In this document: in pieces, positions 10,501-30,283 of the stretch | Numbering within the stretch: position 1 is the first letter of the stretch | Layout: every line of letters starts with the position of its first letter | Source: Hirudo medicinalis | Lineage: Eukaryota > Annelida > Clitellata > Hirudinida > Hirudinidae | DNA: 64,000 nucleotides | Reading direction: 5' to 3' | Assembly: GCA_011800805.1 (NCBI GenBank) | Contig: MPNW01000109.1 | Location: 1-64,000 of the forward strand | Translations under genes and position numbers: made by a program | Notes under the pieces: generated by a model | What the model was told of the DNA's origin: nothing | Seen by the model: only the letters and a program-made list of their open reading frames with translations | Database searches by the model: none

Positions 10501-11092
10501 TTCGGACAGACAGATCACGTGACGCGTTCGGGTGATGACATCACTGGCTTCACCATGGCCGCCGCATCTCCCGTACGAGCAGACGCCCTGAACTTTTTCC
10601 ATCTCCACCACCTTCAGTTCGGATTGGAAAGCGTTCATCTCCGTCGTCTTACTCCAAATCTCGGCCTTGGAATAAACGATTTGAATCCAGGTCCTGTTCC
10701 CTGTTGATCCTCGCCACATGAACTCTGGGAAGGAGCAGTAACTTGCTCCACTGCTGGTTTCTTCGCTTTGCCCTTTTACCCCTTTAAGGATGGATTTAAA
10801 AATTTCATAATTTTTCTGAATTCTTATAAATTTTCTTTACTGGTTGTTAGATGAATAATTGATAAATAGGAACTCTAACGTCGAAAATCTTTTCAATTTG
10901 ATGGACATATTTATTTTTCCTACAACTTCCAACAAAAAATTGTTAAATATTAACTTTAAACCTTATCATACTCAACTGGATTCACCATCCACCGTTACAA
11001 TCATCACCTGAACCTCTCCAGCGCACAATTAAAATCTCACCTGACTCGGAAAAGAGTAAAAGACATGAAACAATTGCCACAATGGAGCCCAT
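1579..11092 (-). CDS. Secreted or membrane-tethered cysteine-rich ShK-domain protein, about 19 exons
   Basis: Exons read on the minus strand: 11092-11041 (signal peptide, MGSIVAIVSCLLLFSES), 10781-10460 (or to 10480), 10074-10020, 9785-9615, 9035-8971, 8808-8769, 8400-8336, 8147-8032, 7361-7317, 6961-6887, 6788-6665, 6273-6208, 5493-5416, 4962-4840, 4414-4106, 3157-3044, 2604 to about 2540, 1873-1701, 1656-1579 (stop). Codon phase is consistent from 9035 through 3044; junctions 2/3, 4/5 and 17/18 are unresolved, so an exon may be missing or mis-bounded. Product about 700 aa: CSFPEFMWRG block near the N-terminus, WVNCPDLGG, repeated 'C-S-x-x-S-x-x-F' strands, one ShK domain, a second 'CKFLKELTGRW' block, hydrophobic C-terminus. 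The cysteine pattern resembles the invertebrate DUF7042-DUF7045 extracellular proteins, recalled from memory and not checked. Function unknown. It could also be two adjacent genes, because the exon at 9785 can read through to a stop at 9502. Confidence 0.55.
3044..3157 (-). CDS. Exon 16 of the ShK-protein gene
   Basis: Acceptor at the end of a pyrimidine tract (cttttcctccgaag), donor G|gtttac. It encodes VSFSDGSSAHGIVSDFDIHDC followed by STNSLHFRLNHPPHPYP, which repeats the 'C-S-T-x-x-S-x-x-F' pattern of the exon at 6788. The phase matches exon 15 exactly. Downstream, a strong acceptor at 2604 opens YSPVQNTFLNRQQFFGRYS, but its donor is unclear. Confidence 0.5.
3885..4055. repeat. GAT/ATC trinucleotide tract in an intron
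   Basis: Two short runs of GATGATGAC-type triplets on the plus strand, then their ATC complement, separated by about 60 bp. The long isoleucine/methionine/histidine/aspartate ORFs on both strands here are products of the repeat and not genes. Confidence 0.8.
4106..4414 (-). CDS. Second cysteine-rich block with a poly-Q / Asp-rich insert (exon 15)
   Basis: 102-codon exon in phase with the ShK exon. It opens with PECKFLKELTGRWLFFS, the same 'C-x-F-x-x-x-x-x-G-x-W' signature as exon 2. A low-complexity insert follows (HDDDVTNIP, seven glutamines, HNDDDVDD), and the fold resumes with YYFDSGTMHVTSETGTGSYVC and FYKVLSVLNND. The insert is built from GAT and CAA triplets like the surrounding microsatellites, so a repeat has probably expanded inside the exon without breaking frame. 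Confidence 0.55.
4840..4962 (-). CDS. ShK (ShKT) domain exon
   Basis: The exon encodes a classic ShK toxin-like fold: LCYDD, SPHCEK, NCYGDQ, FCLKTCGLC, with six cysteines in ShK spacing and the terminal 'TCGxC'. Such domains occur as accessory modules in many secreted invertebrate proteins and as potassium-channel-blocking peptides in anemones and worms. Here it is embedded in a large protein, so an adhesive or structural role is more likely than a toxin role (inference). The acceptor ttccag and donor G|gtaaat match neighbours in phase. If the donor were not used, a TAA follows two codons later and the protein would end here. Confidence 0.7.
6350..6480. repeat. AAT-rich simple repeat
   Basis: Interrupted AAT/ATT triplets in an intron. 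The wider stretch 5640-6180 is also very AT-rich and shows nothing else recognisable. Confidence 0.6.
6665..6961 (-). CDS. Two adjacent exons with WVNCPDLGG and CSTEVNSSRIEFEC motifs
   Basis: Exons 6961-6887 and 6788-6665 are separated by a 98-bp intron that is GAT-rich on the coding strand. The first opens SHGWVNCPDLGGFDIIRLE and ends A|gtgagt; the second starts ISCSTEVNSSRIEFEC, continues LTFADPNCSPFPLAG and ends G|gttaat. Both are open in only one phase-compatible frame. The 'WVNCPDLGG' plus cysteine strand is the most family-like part of the whole gene. The next exon, 6273-6208, continues in phase with PFRGCWIYQYKLQVYP. Confidence 0.6.
7373..7912. repeat. About 540-bp ATC/GAT microsatellite tract
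   Basis: Nearly continuous ATC triplets on the plus strand (GAT on the minus), purest at 7411-7540, with GTC, ACA and ACC variants in the second half and a 100-bp interruption near 7545-7640. It lies in an intron of the minus-strand ShK gene and reaches to within about 15 bp of the exon at 7361. It creates long open frames on both strands (poly-S, poly-I, poly-M, poly-D) that should not be annotated as proteins. Confidence 0.9.
8032..8147 (-). CDS. Exon 8 of the ShK-protein gene (basic strand-rich segment)
   Basis: Begins after a strong pyrimidine-rich acceptor (the minus strand of the T/G-free run at 8150-8180) and ends TCA|gtgaag. It encodes a basic stretch with RWNEWKKSGRMERGNVV followed by RLKFCVKSKSRS. 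Phase links it cleanly to 8400-8336 upstream and to 7361-7317 downstream. Just after it, at about 8025-7920, another frame is open (GDLTNRTVCSQPEESIRLF), so an alternative exon use is possible here. Confidence 0.45.
8455..8575. repeat. AT-rich palindromic tandem repeat
   Basis: The block ATAATTATGAGTATAC is repeated and is partly its own reverse complement (GAGTATAC/GTATACTC-like halves). The stretch can form alternative hairpins. It lies in an intron of the ShK gene. Confidence 0.6.
8680..8910. repeat. GAT/GAC trinucleotide runs flanking a small exon
   Basis: Runs at 8683-8706 and 8825-8910 on the plus strand bracket the minus-strand exon 8808-8769, another example of microsatellite growth right beside a coding segment. 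Confidence 0.7.
9502..9785 (-). CDS. Exon 4 of the ShK-protein gene, alternatively a terminal exon
   Basis: Starts after a CAG acceptor in the phase required by the exon at 10074-10020. It reads EVFLTNLSPSARMN, then NCRQLEFLMPEDLP, then LPLEWNWFSAVDSEC. A good donor (gtaaag) follows the last cysteine codon at 9615. Without splicing the frame stays open to a TAA at 9502, giving a short secreted protein of roughly 235 aa. Which ending is used decides whether this is one long gene or two. Confidence 0.4.
10460..10781 (-). CDS. First cysteine-rich extracellular block (exon 2 of the ShK-protein gene)
   Basis: Exon of about 107 codons directly after the signal-peptide exon, in matching phase. It carries SYCSFPEFMWRG, an N-glycosylation site NRTW, paired cysteines in VCSYGRCGG, then VICLSEHKGDKLRVKW. 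The opening 'C-x-F-P-x-x-x-x-G' is the hallmark I recall for DUF7044-type domains, and a second copy opens the exon at 4414. Two donors are possible: GG|gtgggt at 10460 (phase 2) or AGG|gtgaaa at 10480 (phase 0). Only the second joins in frame to the next candidate exon at 10074. Confidence 0.55.
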
Positions 11093-12529
11093 GGAGCGAG
11101 ATTGAAAACTTTTTCAATCGAAAGACCCCACTGGAGAAAGCAATCCGTTAAAATTGCCTCTTCCTCCTCCTCCTGAACTGGATGAACCGGAATAGTACTG
11201 GAGCTGAATAAAAGTCTTTCCTATGTCTAAAAATCAATACGAGATACTTAAGGGATAATGAAAAGTGCTTGTTCCTGTTTAATGAGCAGTTGTTTTTAAC
11301 TGGCAAAACAACGCACACTTTGGCTTCCGTGAGCAGACCGATATATAAGGCCGAGAATTGTGAGCGTTCGATGTTATGCGTTGCCTTGGAGATGGAGAAG
11401 ATAAACTAGATGGAAGATGGAATGGAAAGGACACTGAGCTACGTGCTGACGACTGCTCGAAACGCCCGAACGGATGCCTGAGAAGCATCAGAGTTGACAC
11501 TAGGGACTCCCTATCTTAACCCACCCCACTCGGTCTTTATTCTTCCATCTCTTTCCATCACTCCTTCTCAAACAATCACCTCGTTTCCACCCCAGTTTTA
11601 ACTCTGTGCACCACATAAATCACGATCAAAAGACAATAAAAGGTCTTCCAGATCCACGAATTCCACTTTCCAACACTTCCTCCACTGTTTTCCAACTTCC
11701 AAAATAACGACGACCCACGAAAACTTTTCCTGGACATCTTTGATTCTCAAAAAGTCGCAATTGGGAGAATGTTGATAAACTAATTGTTATTAATATTATT
11801 AGATTAATTTAAATGAATTCGAGTACCTATCGATATTATTTATTATCGATATTATGTAATATAAAATAATATAACATAATTATATTATAATTAATATTAT
11901 AATTATTAATTATATCAATTGAGGTTAGAATGGTTTGAACAGCCTGAAAACATGAACCAACTCAAATTTCTTAAGGATATTTCTTCTTTATTACAATATT
12001 TCAGTGTTTAAATTTTCATCAAAACAGCGACATTTGTTATAGAAACATAATAAATACAAAAAATGGGATTATTATTAAAATTATGAAATCGTATTTTCGC
12101 CCGATGAAATCTCATTCTAGGGAAACAATTGTGGTCAATTTGATTTAGTCTTCGACGAGTCTGCAACGAATGTTTGCATACATCGCATATGTTTGTAAGT
12201 GTTTGTATAAGCTTGTATACGTTCATACGAGTACGACTTACATAAAACGTTTGTATGGCATTTGCATGAGTTTCTGTAAGTTTGCACGCGTCACCAATAC
12301 AAAATGATTTCTATTAAGCGGAAAGTGAAAAATTTTTCACACAAAATGCCGATATTCAGTGTCTGCCCGAAATACATCTCCTTGAGAAATGTCCAGTCTG
12401 GATTCAGGGCTGGCATGAACAGGGCCACGGACAACCAGGAAAATACTGAGGCACTGGCCAGAAGATGCCAAAAAGTAGGTTGCTTAGGCATGACGATCAT
12501 GTAGGTTAAGACTATACCAAGATTTTTGA
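11093..12529. other. Intergenic region upstream of the ShK-protein gene
   Basis: 5' flank of the minus-strand ShK gene. I see scattered purine/pyrimidine-rich stretches and an AT-rich block at 11770-11930 but no supported exon. The 73-72 codon open frames here have no family resemblance. Confidence 0.4.
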
Positions 12530-12688
12530 TTAGGATGAACCATAGGCATTGGCCTGGAAGGAATCATGGAAGAGGTTGTCGAAGAGTGTTGCAACAATGG
12601 TGAAGAGGATGACGAACAAGAGGAACTTGATGAAAACCCTGATCTTGACATTCTGAGGCGCTCGTCTTTTCGTTGGTTTGCATATATT
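12530..12688 (-). CDS. Candidate last exon of a tail-anchored membrane protein
   Basis: After an acceptor-like cgtcag at 12689, the minus strand is open for 52 codons: NICKPTKRRAPQNVKIRVF, then a strongly hydrophobic IKFLLFVILFTIVATLF, then a short tail NLFHDSFQANAYGSS and TAA. A basic KRR stretch followed by one membrane helix and a short lumenal tail is how tail-anchored or inner-nuclear-membrane proteins end. I find no upstream exon between 12.7 and 18 kb that it can be joined to, so it may be a fragment or an isolated real exon. Confidence 0.3.
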   Translation of the reverse strand, partial: NICKPTKRRAPQNVKIRVFIKFLLFVILFTIVATLFDNLFHDSFQANAYGSS

Positions 12689-14380
12689 CTGACGTCAAAT
12701 TGTTAGCAAATGTTAAGAGGCAATTGGTATTTTGTATATATCCTCTATGATTGTTAGCTGATTGAAACTGATTAGAAAGATCGGATAATAAAAAAAAAAA
12801 ACTATTAATGCATATTCGGTAGTAGTTTATAAAGTACCTGCATAAATTACTAAATAATAATAATTACTATATACCTGTTTCATTGCTAAGACGAAAGTAA
12901 TCTCACACTGTTAAAACCGGTGAGTCGTTTCAATTCATTGGTTGTTTACAGATGTTAGCATGCCAATGTTTATTCTGGAGGTATGACGCCAGACAAAGAT
13001 CAAAAAAAAATTTATTCAGAGCTTCTCTGCGCGGGTTCGAACCAAGGATCCTTGGCACTCAGAATGAAATTCTAAAAATTCTGAATCCACAACCCCTTAA
13101 GTGTCGTTCGTTGTGTACTTGTGACATTTTCCTTCAACCTAAGTCGGATTTTGCCTTTTTTAAATTCATTAAAATTTCGGTTAAAAACTTCAAACTTCAT
13201 TCTAAAAAAATTTCAAGTAACTAAATGGAAACGCACCTAAATAAAAATAATTGTTTCGATTTTTAAAATGCTTCATTCCAGCTAATTTTAAAATCACGAA
13301 AATGGATGAGTCCCTTTGAAAACAAAATCCCACAATTTTCAAGCAAATTGATTAAAAATTTGAAAATTCTGCCGCAAATCTTAGAAGGAGGTTCTAAATT
13401 TGAGTGAGAAATTATCAAAAGTCATGTTTTGAAACATGTTGTCAGAAAATGATTGAGCGCCTTGTGGAAACTGAATACTCACTGTGTTTGGTAAATCACA
13501 TTCCGACATGTGAGGTGTGAATGTAAAAGCAGCACGTGAAATCATGGTAATAAATCATAATAACAAACATAAATCAGCTTGCAAGAAAAAGGTCCATAAT
13601 TAACTCTTTCAAAAGAATTCACTCAGAATCCGTTTATAAAAATAGTTACTTGTTCAGTAATCTATCACAAACACGCTTAGCAAAATCTTTAAGAGCAAAG
13701 CATTAAATCAAGCATAACAAACACTTTGGCGAAATCACGAACAATTAGAATGATGTGTTTAATATCTTTACATCTTATTTCTAAGATATTGAAAGGGTTA
13801 AAAAAAAAAAGGATTCGTCTCAGCCAGTGAAAACAAACGTTGAATTTATAAAAAAAAAAAATATTGTGCAATTGTTTTAAGAGAGAATAGCTGTGCTGAT
13901 GAGATGTGATATTCTCATTCCACCATTTTCAAATCTCAATTAGCAAATGAACGACATCATATGCAGGTATAAAGGATTTCCATCGTAAGAAATCAATTTT
14001 TTCAACCCCTACGGCATATGCAATATTTTTTTTACAAGCCATATCTCTTATTGATGCAGATTTCAAAACCTCTGGCAGTGTTTTCATTTAGAGCATTCAC
14101 TCAGTGGCCATAACCTTCTTTTTCTATATGTTTGTGAGGCCGGATAATTTTAATGGATTTAATAAGTTTTTAGGATGATCTTAGTGCACTTAGAAAAGAT
14201 TGCTTATTGAGTTTGTGTTGTAATCTCTTTATTGGTGTTATTTTGTATTTTACAATTTAAATGCAACGTAATTTTCACGGTTTCTTACATTTAGATATTT
14301 ATCGCTGATGACAAACCAACAAATCAAATATGCAATGGAAGACAAACAGATAAGATGCAAATGGCGCATTATAAATTAAC

Positions 14381-14411
<31 letters not shown>

Positions 14412-15890
14412 AGAAAGCATTCACGTCGTGATGTTAATATTGTTTTAGTCTCGCATGCTTTGTTAATTCGGCGTCATTCAAGAGATGGCATTACATTAAA
14501 TTTTTATGACATATTTTGGCAGAATTAGTTACAAAGAAAAATTTATTTGACACTTAAAGTTGAAATGTTTAAAAAGTGTTTTTACGTGGTCATGTTGTAC
14601 AACCAGAATGCTTAAAAGTTGAGACTTGTTTATTTTGTTTTCAATATCAGCGGGATGTTTCGAGGATTGTTACGGCGTGGTTGCTGATGTTTTAAAGGAA
14701 ATTGTTTGCTTTTTTCTTCTGTTTAAAATTTTGCTTTATTTTAAATTTTGAAAAGCGAATGGAAAATTTGGTGAGCCACACTTTCAAGATTTCCACAATT
14801 TCCTTGATCTCCTTAACTGTAAACATTATGGAAGTCGAATGCATGATTTCCATAATTCAAATGCATTGAATTAATTCATTTAAATTGCTGCTTTTAAATG
14901 GTGAAACAACTACACTTTATTTGAAGATTACATTTACTTACTTGTAAAAGAGAGGAGACTTATCTTACAGCATGGCTGGATTTGTGCAAAACTAAATGCA
15001 AAAATTAGTCAAATTTACCTTAAAATTAGTCTACTTTAAATAAAGCCATTGTTCACTCATCAAATGGATTTGTGCTCAATCCAATAAGTTTTCCTGAGCT
15101 TAATGATGGACTTAAAATATCAATTTGTCTTATTATGTTTTTGTGCATTGGTCAAGCATTGTAAATTCATATATAATAATAATAATACCATCAATACTTC
15201 AATAATTATCTTTGTAAGCAATTTATGACATTGTGCTATTATAATAATCCGAATTTTTGACTATGGATTTTTCTATTTATTTCATGTTTATGACCACTAA
15301 TTTTAACTGGAATTCTCTTTAATGTTCAAATAAGCAATGGGCCATGCTACTCTGTGTTCAGGTAAACTTCAATTTATTAGGACCAACAATGTAGGGATAA
15401 TATTCACTCTTGAAATAAAGAGCTAATGTTGAGAAAACTGAGATCTTTGTGAAGAATATTTTGACAAATTCAGACATTTCTCAGTTCTTCACACCAGCTT
15501 GAGTCTGATTTCATTGACAAAAGAGGTTGGCCTGTTGAGAAAAAGTTGGCAGAGAATGATTGTGTGCGTTTGTATGTGAGAGAGCTGGGCTTGTACCTAT
15601 GAATGAGCTATGAGGATTTTCGTAATAGTTGAATGCATAAGTCATCCATTCAAAATCGAGAGACTTATTGCTCGGCAAAGTTCGTCTGCTGGGTTCTCAC
15701 TGGCGTGCTGTGGGAAGTTGATTAACACTTTTTGTCTTGCGCGCCAATTTTATCATTCATTCTCACCGACTGCTTGATTTATTTTGTTGTTCACTTTCTT
15801 ATTTCCAAGAAAGCGGGAGTTTTACCGGTGGATTGACTATTCAGAGTCGAGTAACTTGAATTTTTAGGTCAGAATTCGAACATCGGTGTA
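12689..15890. other. AT-rich intergenic DNA
   Basis: Long AT-rich stretch with no convincing coding exon. It contains an ATT run at 14382-14412 and one tRNA-type B-box-like sequence (GGTTCGAACC at 13035) with no matching tRNA body. A CSL-type motif TGTGGGAA lies at 15709-15716. Confidence 0.4.
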
Positions 15891-16050
15891 AAAATGGCTC
15901 CCCGCCAAAACGTTTGCAGTGTCTATGCGCGAAAGTACAAAATCAATGGCTATTAAATATTCACCGTGCAAATTCACAAAGGCTGGAGAGAATTCTGACA
16001 ATCAGGGGTGGCCGAGAACTGCTCAGTCTCCGCCGGGATTCTGATTTCAT

Positions 16051-16334
16051 GGCTGTTCACGATAGCGTGCGGATATCGAAAGCATTGCAGTACAACTCCG
16101 AAGACCACGATCAACTCCCGAAACCCAGAAAACTGGCAAGGCTAGAACCAGCTCTGGGAGACGGCGCATACTTTTCTGTAGACGGTGTCTTGGGTTCAGC
16201 TAACGGGAACAGAAATGAACTTACCCCATTGGCCAATAACACGACCCACATCAACTCTTCTGTGCCTTTGAATATTCTTCAGGCCAAAGACCAGACGTCC
16301 GCTGGTTCCCTGGTTCTCACGCCAGACAGTACAA
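16051..16334 (+). CDS. Orphan candidate first exon, unrecognised
   Basis: From an ATG in good context the frame is open for about 95 codons with ordinary, non-repetitive protein composition: MAVHDSVRISKALQYNSEDH, then KLARLEPALGDGAYFSVDGV, then NNTTHINSSVPLNILQAKDQ. It can end at K|gttggc (about 16335) or run to a stop at 16360. The frame is also open upstream to 15914. I do not recognise the protein. It lies 2.6 kb upstream of the RBPJ promoter on the same strand and could be an alternative 5' exon, part of an unannotated gene, or chance. Confidence 0.25.
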
Positions 16335-16360
16335 AAGGTTGGCTTTTGAGCGGGTGTTAA

Positions 16361-18600
16361 ACGTTTGAATTGTTTTTCGCCTTTTCTTTTAAATTGATTC
16401 TTAAAGGTCGTCGGATTCGTATCCTTACGCTTGTAAGGATTTTTCAATTCCATCTCAATTGTCGCAAAGGCGCGTGCCTTAAAAAAGTTCACTACTCCTT
16501 ACTATCTACATCTCTTATAGTGGCAAGTCTTTACCCGAACGAAGCCACGAGCAATTTACGAAATTGGTGATTTTTTGTGCTCAGAGGGGAGAAAAAAAGT
16601 TGAATAATTGATATTTGTTTGCTTAACAAGGTAATTGATATAACGCTTAAACATGTGCGTACGGAAGATGGAAATTCCTGCGCGCATGTTTTGGAAGGAA
16701 AGTCGTCGGAAAAAAAACACCTATGCTCTCCGTTTTCAGAGCCGTGTGAATTTGATTCCTCCAATTTTCCCATCGGTCTCTACATGCATGCCTAAACTAT
16801 TCAAACCAGAAGCTATGTGTACTCGTCTATTTTTTGTTTCTCATCGTTTATATTTATTGCTACGATCGGCAGGAGTGCACGATTTGGGTGAGGCCCCTCA
16901 TTAACTCGGGTTTTTCCTTCGGTTATAATAATCCATTTTAATGTTTTAGTTATGTCCATGGTTATTCTGTTATCACCACCCGGTTGGAAAAATCTTTGCA
17001 AGACTTATAAAGCGTGAGCACGAGATATCAAGACAACCTGATGGCCTTTTTCATGTAATTTCAATGTCATTTTGTAATCGTAACGTCTCATTATTTGAAT
17101 ACAGACAGGTCGATTGGCGGGTGGGCTCATGATGGTTAAGCGTTAAGTATTGCAATTATTTATGCACGACACGGATTGAGTCGTTGCATAATTGGGATAT
17201 TAGCAAGTGTAACAATAATTCCAATTAGTTCTCTTCTTCGACCGCGAGCTGTGAGAATCAGTTTTTGCGATAAACAATGCTTAAACAGTTCAATGACAGC
17301 TTCAACTTGGCTCTCACGCGTAGCTACTTATTATTTCTCATCACCCTAATGAGTGAGAGATGATGAGGAGGAAGCGATGGCCGTGAAGATGATGATGATG
17401 ATGGGAAGAGATGAATTCGCCTGCAACAAGTTATGAGTCGAATTGGCAATTGTCTGAAACAGGCGTGAGAATGTTTCTCAAGTCATCAAAGCCTCGTGTT
17501 TCCGTCGAAATTGATGAACGGATTTTTCTCCCTGAGTGGTCTTTGTGCCTCTCGAGCTTTGTGATTCTCCGCCTGGATTCATTCGGATGGCCGTTTGTTA
17601 CCCGGGGAATGTTCGATCCCCTGCATTTACGTGAACAATCACCGTTGTCATCGATTTGCCGGCCGCCATCAGATTTTCCGACCAGACTGCGTCTGCTTTT
17701 CTCGCAGAGTAGTGGATGGAATCAATTTGTTTTCCATTTACTGGCATGGAAGTAGTAGGAGATGGAGAGAGACTATCGGGCAATTACTGAGGTGGATTTA
17801 ATTGCGCACCGAGTAAATACAAGTGGGAAAGGGAGCACATGTCGCTGTTTGCTCTGAGAATGTTTATGTCAAAGTGCTTTCTTGTCCTGAGCTTCTGAAA
17901 AGTCTTCGTCATTTTTTCTTCGAGGCCTGACCAACTTTTTTTGGGGGGAAGGATATATTTTTTTTAAGCTCTTGTTTTTTGGGGTTTTTTTAAACTAGTT
18001 ATCTAAATCTAATTTGCAGAGTAAAGAGAGACGTTTGAGTAACTGTTGCGAAAGCTTAATCTTAATAAACAACCACTTGTCCTGGATGCCTCGCGTGTTC
18101 GATATGTTTTTCTGATTAAATTATATGCTACACCACGGATTGTCTCGGGCTTTGCTTTCTCAGACCCAGGAATAATTCGGTCTCGCTTTCGCTTTTCTAA
18201 TTGTTTTTCTGCGGTTCAGTGCAACAGGACTTTGTGTCGATCGACGCTCAGGAAAAGGAAGCATTAGCGTGCTTGTGATTGTTCGCCTGTCACCGAATCT
18301 TTCCACGTCGTACATGTCAGCGCACATAAAGCCTTTGTCGAGGCGCCTTCAACTTGACACGATTTGGGCCGCCTATGCTTTGATGCATTCGAGATCATCG
18401 CTTTCGTTGGGCTTTCTTGCTCTGCATCCGAGCGTACAACGTTTTTTCATTTAAAGAGCTGTCTTTTTTGTTGCCCTGTTATCAGGCGACATGGCCGTCT
18501 TGAACTTCCTTATCAGAGTCGAATTTCTCTGAAATAGAACGTCGAGGACCCGCAGGGACTCTCCTTGTCTTGGCGCATGCATTTGTTTGCCCGCTTGAAG
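16361..18600. other. Intergenic DNA upstream of RBPJ
   Basis: No supported gene. The region is less AT-rich than 12-15 kb and has a short GAT run at 17388-17403. It would be the natural place for distal RBPJ regulatory elements, but no specific element can be claimed from the sequence. Confidence 0.35.
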
Positions 18601-18617
18601 ATAAACTTATAGATTAG

Positions 18618-18740
18618 TGTGGGAATAACAGTTCTCCTGCGCAGATGCTATTGGCAATGAAACAATAGCAACTGGGGACTATATAAGAGGCCCTCTCATC
18701 AATTAATAGGATTTGGCATCGCAGGACTACTTCAGTTTTA
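18618..18740 (+). promoter_or_regulatory. RBPJ core promoter: TATA box, CCAAT element and a CSL-type site
   Basis: TATATAAG at 18680-18687 is followed about 270 bp later by the RBPJ start codon. An inverted CCAAT (ATTGG, 18650-18654) lies 26 bp upstream of it. TGTGGGAA at 18618-18625 matches the YGTGGGAA consensus bound by CSL/Su(H) itself. An initiator-like TCAGTT is at 18732-18737, somewhat far from the TATA box, so the start site is probably nearer 18710. Transcription start is inferred from position only. Confidence 0.5.
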
Positions 18741-18951
18741 CAAGTACTTGCCAGGAGATTGGAGGAAAGGTGACAGATTATAGAGAATATATCTTGCTTT
18801 GTTTCGAAATCGAAATGTTGCCCTCAGTTCTCCGCTGAGTTTTTCGACAAATCGCAGAAATAAAATTTAAAAAAGGCGTTTATATCGGATGTTGCTTCGA
18901 AAATTTAAGACATTCTCGTCTTGATCTCGAGACTGTGGCCGAGTTACCGAC

Positions 18952-29287
<10,336 letters not shown>

Positions 29288-30008
29288 AGCCGGATTGTGA
29301 ACTGCGTTCGACGGCCACCGTGCTTGTATTGATTTCGAAGCTTCTGTGATTATAGGTGGACTCGTGCGACAAGGTTACGTGCATCCGTCTTTCATTCTCA
29401 TCACGTGACTTCGCTGACTTTTGCCCGTCTGTATGTCCATCCGCATCCCTGTCAGACGAAGGAGTAGCTGCAAAAGCTGATCCCGATTGGTTTGCGTGGC
29501 CGATCCTATCCGCGCCGCTGCCGCAAGTTCGCCGAGGGCAGACTCAACTGCCTTCAAAACTTTCACCGAGTTCTCGTCATGACGAATAAGATGCAGTGTT
29601 TGTAAAAATATCTACGATCGAGTCGGGTTAAGAAGCTGCTACCTCTTATTCAAGCTGAGCTGGAGATCGATCCGCCAGAATGTAAAGAGACTCCTTACTG
29701 CTTGGAAGTTGACCCATGCCTTAACCATCTCTTCATGTGGTTTTCCATTTGTTTCTATGGAGATATGAGCCACATCGTCCTCCATGCAAATGCCTCCGCA
29801 TCCTGTCGTGACGGCAGACCCGAGGACATGTTCGACTTGACGTTTAGACCTTCAAACTGCAACACTTCCACAAATTCAATGCCCTGAGTGCACAATCCGC
29901 TCGGAGATAAAGATATTTTTCTACGGACGTTTTTGAATTATTTTCATAAAATTATTTAAACACGTTGATTAGTCACAGGTGGTTACATGGAGAAGCTTTC
30001 AGCATGGT

Positions 30009-30014
30009 AATAAA
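30009..30014 (+). other. Likely RBPJ polyadenylation signal
   Basis: AATAAA about 720 bp after the RBPJ stop codon, followed by a T/G-rich stretch. It is the first canonical signal downstream on this strand; later ones occur near 30676 and 30923. Confidence 0.45.
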
Positions 30015-30283
30015 TTGTAAACTTATTCGTCTTTATGACAAATTGTGCATTTGATGCCAATTGGATACCAGCTGTTGCAAGGAAAAATAACTGCCAATCT
30101 CTCAGCCTCTCAGAAAGCTAACTGAGTGTAGGCAGTCCCTCGAACACTTGTCATTCAGGTTGGGATCCTTTGACCCCTCGCGGAACTTGAAGCCCCAATG
30201 TGCTTTGTGGTTGCTGCCCTTGCACCAAGCTGTCAACTTAATATTTAGCACAGTTGCCTCTGAGTGCCATTGAAGTGATGGAG

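Noticed and set aside
13030..13050. tRNA gene suggested by GGTTCGAACC
   Set aside because: Only the B-box-like core is present; no acceptor stem, D arm, anticodon arm or A box at proper spacing. The same applies to 21283.
29356..29589. Additional RBPJ coding sequence after the stop
   Set aside because: The open frame at 29356 has no acceptor joined in phase and CSL proteins end shortly after the IPT domain; best read as 3' UTR.
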